From positions 53,137,459 to 53,201,458 of the forward strand of contig JAOANR010000004.1 of assembly GCA_030278955.1 (NCBI GenBank): a stretch of 64,000 bases of DNA, given 5' to 3'. The position numbers were made by a program, and so were the translations under genes. Positions 58,178 through 64,000 of this stretch are shown here, piece after piece (positions within the stretch are counted from its first letter, which is position 1; every line of letters begins with the position of its first letter). Origin of the DNA: Hygrophila difformis (Eukaryota > Streptophyta > Magnoliopsida > Lamiales > Acanthaceae). The notes under the pieces are model-generated. The model saw nothing but the letters and a program-made list of their open reading frames with translations, did no database searches and was not told the origin of the DNA.

Positions 58178-58681
58178 ATGAGTAGCAGAAAAAGTATAGA
58201 TTATAGCCCAAGAACAAATCTAATACTTGATCAACCAAGACATAGTATTGATATTCCATACGCAAAGAGTAAACAAAAAGCCCAAACCTGGAGAATTAAT
58301 ATAGAATATTATAATGGCACAAACTGGATAAAAGAACCAAATATATTAGTAGACACTGGAGCTGGTAAGAATCATATAGGAAAAACTTGTATAAATGGAT
58401 TAACAAAGCATATAGAAACAGAATATAGATATACTACTTTTGAAGGAGAAGTAAAAAGAGTAAATGAAATAGTAATAGTACCAATAAAACTAGGTACAGA
58501 CTTAATAGAAGAAGTAAAATGTTATGTAGCAGAAGAAGAAGGAACATCTAGTAGCACCTATCATGTCTTGTTAGGAAATGAGTTTTTAGACTCATTAAAC
58601 AAATATACGATAACAGGAGAAATTTTTAGTGGAAAAACAAAAAATGGAAAAGCTTTCGTAATAGGAAAAGCATATATATGA
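58178..58681 (+). CDS. Caulimovirid stand-alone retropepsin (aspartic protease) ORF
   Basis: Open from ATG 58178 (the frame is open further up to 58124, overlapping the movement-protein end) to the TGA at 58679. It has the active-site motif LVDTGAG (Asp codon at 58352) and a C-terminal LLGNEFLDSL, as in retropepsins. About 167 codons. Its last bases form ATGA with the start of the next ORF, which holds another protease-like domain. The motif is intact here, so this copy was probably the working protease. Confidence 0.75.
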   Translation: MSSRKSIDYSPRTNLILDQPRHSIDIPYAKSKQKAQTWRINIEYYNGTNWIKEPNILVDTGAGKNHIGKTCINGLTKHIETEYRYTTFEGEVKRVNEIVIVPIKLGTDLIEEVKCYVAEEEGTSSSTYHVLLGNEFLDSLNKYTITGEIFSGKTKNGKAFVIGKAYI

Positions 58682-60603
58682 AAGAAATTAGATTTCCAAC
58701 AACAGTATACCTAGAGTTAACTATACTACAAACAAATATGACCGCATGTGCTATACTATATACATGAGCAGAAATCACATTAATACAAGAACATTTAATA
58801 AAAGAATGGGAAGTAAATAAAAGACCAATAGAAGTACATGGAGCTACTGGACATAGTCTAATTATTAATAAAATAGCTAAAGATGTTCAAATAATTTTAG
58901 GTAATAAAATATTTACAATACAAGAAGTATATGTTAGCCCAGTAAAGACAATTGATGTATTATTAGGGACATATTTTACAAGTTTATTTCAAAGCTTTAG
59001 AGTAGATAGATATAATATCCAACTTAGGTCAGCATGTAACCACTATATTACTATTCCGATAATAAGGAAACCATACAGAGTGCTTCAGAAACGTGGTGAA
59101 AAAGGAGAAATTATAAAACAACCAATTAATTACTATATAAAATTTAAAATCCACAAAATTAAAAAACAAGTGCTAATTCAAAAGCCAGAAGATTTTGATA
59201 GATATGAACTTCATGAAACAATAAAATACATCTCTGAGAACTATGGAGAAAATCCAATTGAAAAATGAAATCTTAAAAAAATATATGCAGAATTAAAAAT
59301 GAAAAACGATGATATAATAATAAGAACTCAACCGATGATGCATAATCAAGAAGATATTGAAGAACTTCGAAAACAAATAAATGAATTGTTAGAATTAGAT
59401 CTTATTCAAGAATCTATAGCAGAACATAATAGTCAAGCTTTCTTGGTTAGAAATCGTAGTGAACAAATAAGAAAGAAACCAAGGTTAGTAATAAACTATA
59501 AGGAACTAAACAAAAATATGATATTTGATGGATATTTTCTACCTAACAAAGAAAATCTAATAGGATTAGCTAGATGGAGATCTATCTATTCAAAATTTGA
59601 TTGTAAAAATGGATTCTGGCAAATTAAAATGCATCCAGAAAGTATAAAATACACAGCCTTTAGTACACCACAAGGACACTATGAATGGAAGGTTATGCCG
59701 TTTGGAATAAAAAAAATGGACCACAAATATTTCAAAGAAAAATGGATAAAACATTTAAAAAATTTAGTAACTTTATATTTGTATACGTAGATGATATACT
59801 AATAGCCTCAAACACTATAGAAGAACATAAAAAACATTTAGATATATTTGCAAAACTTTGTAAAGATCATGGATTAATTTTATCAGAAAAGAAAGCAGAA
59901 ATATTCAAAGATGAAATAGAATTTTTGGGTCTAATATTAAATAAACTTGGAATTAAAATGCAACCACACATAAGTACAAAACTTGTTAAAATGCCTGATG
60001 AACTTAGGAATAAACTAAACATACAAAGATTTCTTGGAATTCTAAATTATGCAGAAGGATTTATATCAAATTTAGCAAAAAAGACAAATGATCTAAGAAA
60101 ATTGATCAGAAAAAAATAATAAAATAGGATGGAATGATCAACATACTGAAATTGTCAAACAATTGAAAGAAGAATGCTCCAAATTACCACCGTTAAGATT
60201 ACCCGACGAAAAAGATAATTTAATAGTACAAACCGATAGCTCAGACTACCATTGGGCAGGATTATTAAAAACCGATACTGGTGAAATCTGTAGATATGCA
60301 TCCGGAACATTACAAGGAGCAACCATAAACTATAGTACAAATGAAAAAGAATTACTTGCAGTGATTAAATCAATAGATAAATTTTCATTTTGGTTATTAA
60401 GTAGAAAGTTTAAAGTATTAACTGACAATACACAAGTAGAACCTTTAATTTACAATAAAGTTCCAAATAAACCCCAATATAGAAGAATAATAAGATATCA
60501 GACTTTCTTGTCAATGTACGACTTTACTATTGAATATATTAAAGGGACTGAAAATTATCTAGCTGATTTTTTGAGCAGGAACCCTGAATATGGAGAACAA
60601 TGA
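58678..60603 (+). pseudogene. Caulimovirid Pol: degenerate retropepsin-like domain, RT, RNase H
   Basis: Begins by ATGA overlap at 58678. The first 190 codons resemble a second retropepsin: a motif at 58759-58770 reads Tyr-Thr-stop-Ala where Asp-Thr-Gly-Ala is expected, followed by a flap-like HGATG (near 58838) and LLGTYF (near 58961). RT follows (PRLVINYKELN, FDCKNGFWQIKMHPES, FSTPQGHYEWKVMPFG, YVDD at 59784-59795), then RNase H (QTDSSDYHWAG; ELLAVIKSIDKF; LTDNTQ; NYLADFLSRN). Stops at 58765 and 59266 and register changes near 59710 and 60115, both at A-runs, break it. Confidence 0.8.
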
Positions 60604-61333
60604 ACAATGGGATGATGCTGGTCTGACTGACCACATTTACAATGAAACAGATCGACTACAAAAACTACTCCAGTCGACTATGGACAGACAACTAAAACTA
60701 CAACAATTAATTGTTGGGAGCTTTATGGACGAACATAAGACTATCAATGACGATATATATGAATGTAACAAATGTTTGCAGGGATTACTAACTACTATGG
60801 AAGAATACTTTTATACCCCTGAAGAACTAAATACTGGTGTTTCAAACCAGGAAGGGAAAGCTAATCCTGTTCCAAAAGAGGACAAACAAGCAAAACAATC
60901 TGGGGATGCAAGACCTTCGACCTCGTCGAAAAACATTGCAGAAACTAAGAAGTATTTTTGCGACAATATTCCTCAACCAACACCCATTAGCCCTAAAACA
61001 AGAAACTTTTTAGCAGAATACCATACCCTGAGCAGCTACATATACTCTTTACCCAGACAAGAAACATCATTTTACACAGAATTCACCAAATCCCTACATC
61101 CACAAGTAACTATTTTACCAGGCTGCGACCCAAACTTTGTTTCGAACTGTTTCAAATTCGGCTTTATCAGAACTATTTTCCTGTCCCCTTTACGAACCGA
61201 AATATCCAAATTACCTGTATTAGTTGAAGGCCTAAACATAAGACCAAAAACCCAGAAACTGAAAATATTTTTCTATCAGTCCAGAAGTCAAACACTCTTC
61301 CTACCATCTTGCTATTGCAGAAGAAATCACTAA
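60590..61333 (+). CDS. Caulimovirid terminal ORF (position of the inclusion-body/transactivator gene)
   Basis: 247 codons, starting 14 nt before the RNase H stop. The N-terminus is helical (LLQSTMDRQLKLQQLIVG), then a Ser/Lys/Pro linker and a C-terminal part with DPNFVSNCFKFGFIRTIFL. A downstream frame stays open from about 61270 to the edge of the viral sequence, so the end may be frameshifted. By position it corresponds to the transactivator/viroplasmin ORF of other genera, but I see no decisive motif. Confidence 0.5.
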   Translation: MENNEQWDDAGLTDHIYNETDRLQKLLQSTMDRQLKLQQLIVGSFMDEHKTINDDIYECNKCLQGLLTTMEEYFYTPEELNTGVSNQEGKANPVPKEDKQAKQSGDARPSTSSKNIAETKKYFCDNIPQPTPISPKTRNFLAEYHTLSSYIYSLPRQETSFYTEFTKSLHPQVTILPGCDPNFVSNCFKFGFIRTIFLSPLRTEISKLPVLVEGLNIRPKTQKLKIFFYQSRSQTLFLPSCYCRRNH

Positions 61334-61392
61334 ACCAGAAAGTTATCCTCAAGACTATGGAACCCTAAAACAGAAATCTTTAATGACAAATA

Positions 61393-62409
61393 TGTAACAC
61401 CCCCGTTTTCCTACTCTTAGTTTCACAACGGAAGCCTCAATTAGGAACCCGGAGTTGTTACCGCCACGCCTCTTAATTAAGCTCGCTTAGGCCTAGCCCT
61501 GGCTAACTTAATTAATTGGCGATAAGGCTAATTAAATAAAGTATTGTACAAGGTTAAAATCATGACTTTATTCATTACAAAATATAATATATCAGAGTTT
61601 GCAAACTATGACGACTAAGGCTTGTCGCCCCCAAAGTAACTCGACATAGTATTTTAAAATTTAAAAATTTAGTTTAACTAGTAATATAATATAATATATA
61701 TATATATATATCTGGTTAAAAGAAATTCCGATACCCATGCCCGTGCCCATGCTTCTAGTCATCACCACATATGTCAAACCTGAAAAGAGTGCATGCATAA
61801 TTTATCAGCACACCGGCTGAGTAAATAAATTTATACTCTTTAGGACAAAATTTAAATATAATTGACTCAAGCAGTAAATAGCATGTCAAACCGTTAAAAC
61901 TCTGATTCTCTGTTTCATGTAGCTCAACTATGACGTCTACACCCGGGATATCTCATAGGACCTAGCATACTTTCATAGTATACAAGAGCGGCCCTCCCTT
62001 GCAACTAAAACTGACTGTGAGACCCTTGGCCTACACAATCCTCTTTTAATGCTTTTACGAAGATAACCCCAATTGGAGTATATCCCGTATAATATAATCT
62101 CAATAATTCACATGCCACATACTGGAAATATAATTTTCACATGCATGGCTTAGCCCAAAAATGTTTAAACTCATAATGTGGCATTTCCTCTGCATAAACT
62201 TATTTGCATGGATAATCCTAAAATTATTTAAAGCAATAAGGAATTAAACATGCAAAAATTAACATTAGGACAATACCCGCAGAATATAAATTTACTTACA
62301 ATCTCCCCAGCTATAGCCTATTCAACTCCGGGACTGCAACTACCTCCTGGGACTGCAACTATTCCAGCACTTCCCTATTATAATACCACTCACTATTAAT
62401 AATTATAAC

Positions 62410-62458
<49 letters not shown>

Positions 62459-62600
62459 TCCCTACACACTCTCTTTCTCTCTCGATTTTCTTCCTGACTC
62501 TAACTTTCTTACTTCTCTTGCCTTGAAAGAAACTAAAGAGAAATCCTCCTATTTATAGGAGAAAAATCCGTGGTCTCCAAGTTCCCTCATTTTATTTATT
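61393..62600 (-). mobile_element. LTR-like sequence cutting the viral insertion (minus strand, far end unresolved)
   Basis: Starts abruptly with TGTAACACCCCCG. Read on the minus strand it would end GTGTTACA, like an LTR 3' end. A minus-strand TATA box (complement of 62551-62557) and an AATAAAG signal near 61565 fit a U3-R-U5 layout. No second LTR or coding region lies in the window, so this could be a solo LTR or the start of a large element continuing to the right. (TA)n runs occur at 61687-61711 and 62413-62455. Confidence 0.4.
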
Positions 62601-64000
62601 ATATATTTTTTTTCATATATTATTATTATTTTATCCATTTTGTTATCTATCACTTCAAAGAGTACCAGTCTTATTTCTCTTTACTGACCTCAGGTACTAT
62701 TCTTTGTCATATTTCTTCCTCCATCCGTCCATACTCCAATTTCTTTTTATTTCTTATTGCTATCTTGCTAAGATTTTATCCATTGTTGTTCATCTTTGTA
62801 CTATTTCTCTATTTATTTTTCTAGATCTTTTTAGTGCTTATATTTTATTACTTTATCATTATTTATTAGTTTGAATTTTTCTACTTGCTATGCACGTTCG
62901 ACATTATTATTGGTACATAGTACATCTAGTTTTTTTTTCTTTTTCTTTTTCATTTCTACTTTCTTTCTCTATTTTTATTTAATATTTTATTCTTGTCATT
63001 ATATAATCCATTATTGTAGTTCGTACTAATCCTCTATTTATCCTTTTGGTACCAATTATTGGTACTTATCATCCCTTTTTCTTTATTTTATTTAATGATA
63101 TACTTAACTTATAAATATACTTACTACTACTACTATTATTATTATTACCATTACTCTCAAATTTTATCATCTCTGCATGTACCTTTTTTTTATTTTTCTT
63201 TTTATCTATTATTTTCTTTTTATTATTCATCTCTAGATCCCTCCATCTTGCATGTCTTCATGATGCATGGGTTATTCCTTATACCAACCAATCGGTGTTT
63301 GTTCCTTTATTTTATCAATCTACTTATCTTTATTTATTTATTTATTCCATAATCATTGCTCTATTTTAAGTACATATATATTTATCCATCACTATTTACT
63401 AGGTCCTATTATTTATTATAATATTTTGTTGAATCTCTTTTATCATTCTTGTCACTCTCAAATTGCATGCATGTACCATGCATACACAAAATTAATGCCA
63501 CACATCTTATCATTTTTATTTTATTATTATTAATTTATCTATACATATATATTTTTAAATCTTATTTTTATTTATTTATTATTTTATTTAAGGTTGCACA
63601 AATAATTGGTGCAACCACTGTATCATTTTACTTTATTTATTTTCTTATTATTATTATTATTATTTTTTTTTAGAAAAAATATCCTTTCCTCATTTATATT
63701 TATCTTTAAATTTTATTCTTCAAATTATCCTTGATCTCCAAGCAGTAATACACGTTTTTTTTCTTTTCACTTTATGCCATGCACCAATTATTGGTGCATG
63801 GTGAATTATTATTATTACTATTATTATTTTTAAGAAAGAGAAAAAGAAAAGAAGTAAAAATTAATTTTACTTATTTATACAAATTAAATGACAAGTAGGA
63901 TTTGGACATACAACCTTTAGTTTATGAGTCCACTTAATTACTCAATTAGTCATGGAAATTTCATGTCATATCTTGATTTTAAATAAATTTATTTTTAAGA
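62601..64000. other. AT/T-rich region with recurrent palindromes, no gene
   Basis: Very T-rich plus strand with scattered palindromes sharing a CCAAT-W-ATTGG core: 63049-63065, 63592-63616 and 63777-63801, plus a degenerate one near 62905. It may belong to the same long-terminal element as 61393-62600. Reading frames here are low-complexity and not credible genes. Confidence 0.45.

Larger units (their letters stand above)
54060..61392 (+). mobile_element. Endogenous caulimovirid (plant pararetrovirus), near genome length, decayed
   Basis: 7.3 kb of A-rich plus-strand sequence with a compact viral layout. Order: leader ORF, tRNA-Met primer site (54399), ORF A, ORF B, ORF C, capsid (zinc knuckle), movement protein, retropepsin, second retropepsin-like domain with RT and RNase H, and a terminal ORF. 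Neighbouring ORFs overlap by a few nucleotides (ATGA at 55493, 55843 and 58678; ATGAATAA at 57304). There are no LTRs and no integrase, as expected for Caulimoviridae. The length is close to a whole 7-8 kb genome. Stops and frame changes affect ORF A, capsid, movement protein and pol, while B, C and the retropepsin ORF stay open. The capsid-then-movement order recalls Cavemovirus/Solendovirus, but there these form one polyprotein. The right end is cut by an LTR-like insertion. Confidence 0.85.

Noticed and set aside
62570..63673. Several frames of 74-97 codons near the right end
   Set aside because: Almost only Phe, Tyr, Leu, Ile and Ser from T-rich sequence; no domain or start context.
1..64000. 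CRISPR arrays, bacterial operons, prophage
   Set aside because: None seen; the direct repeats present are LTRs, microsatellites and transposon ends of a plant genome.

Overview
The window is nuclear DNA of a flowering plant, very probably a eudicot. The evidence is seven intron-bearing host genes with AT-rich GT-AG introns, plant-type Copia and Cassandra retrotransposons, tRNA-derived SINEs, L1-type LINEs with an RNase H domain, PIF/Harbinger, Stowaway, hAT-like and Mutator-like DNA elements, and an integrated plant pararetrovirus. I cannot name the species from the sequence alone.

Host genes lie mainly in 1-43 kb. In order they are: the 5' part of a DUF241 gene (-), TIM44 of the mitochondrial import motor (-, 14 exons), an NAD-dependent isocitrate dehydrogenase subunit (-, 4 exons), the Sec1/Munc18 protein SLY1 (-, 3 exons), a DSK2/ubiquilin shuttle protein (+, 8 exons), a three-finger C2H2 repressor of the DAZ/ZAT type (+, 1 exon) and an RLCK-VII (PBL-like) kinase (-, 6 exons). 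Each reconstructed splice chain keeps phase to the stop codon. Apart from TIM44, the set matches what I recall of Arabidopsis At2g17080-At2g17980 and its At4g35 duplicate, so this looks like an old syntenic block.

The block is cut up by mobile DNA. At 1.5-11.4 kb two related Copia elements sit 250 bp apart. Both have (nearly) identical LTRs and clean 5-bp target-site duplications, yet their coding regions are broken (Copia-1) or almost erased (Copia-2). This points to recent mobilisation in trans. They share a 3' hairpin with a compensatory base change. At 43.8-45.0 kb three insertions are stacked in a readable order: a Cassandra solo LTR carrying 5S rRNA-like sequence, a SINE at its edge, and a hAT-like element inside the SINE. 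At 45.6-50.7 kb lies an intact Tnt1-like Copia element with one 1335-codon gag-pol ORF and LTRs differing at 2 of 496 positions. At 51.7-52.9 kb is a 1.2-kb element with arms of about 545 bp in inverted repeat.

From about 54.06 to 61.39 kb is a nearly genome-length endogenous caulimovirid. It has a tRNA-Met primer site, small ORFs coupled by ATGA overlaps, a coat-protein ORF with a zinc knuckle, a separate movement-protein ORF downstream of it, a retropepsin ORF, then a second retropepsin-like domain fused to RT and RNase H, and a terminal ORF. Its order (capsid before movement protein, both as separate ORFs) and two tandem protease-like domains make it the most unusual object here. It is decayed by stops and frameshifts. 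Its right end is cut at 61393 by sequence that begins like an LTR. The last 2.6 kb is AT-rich and holds recurrent perfect or near-perfect palindromes.
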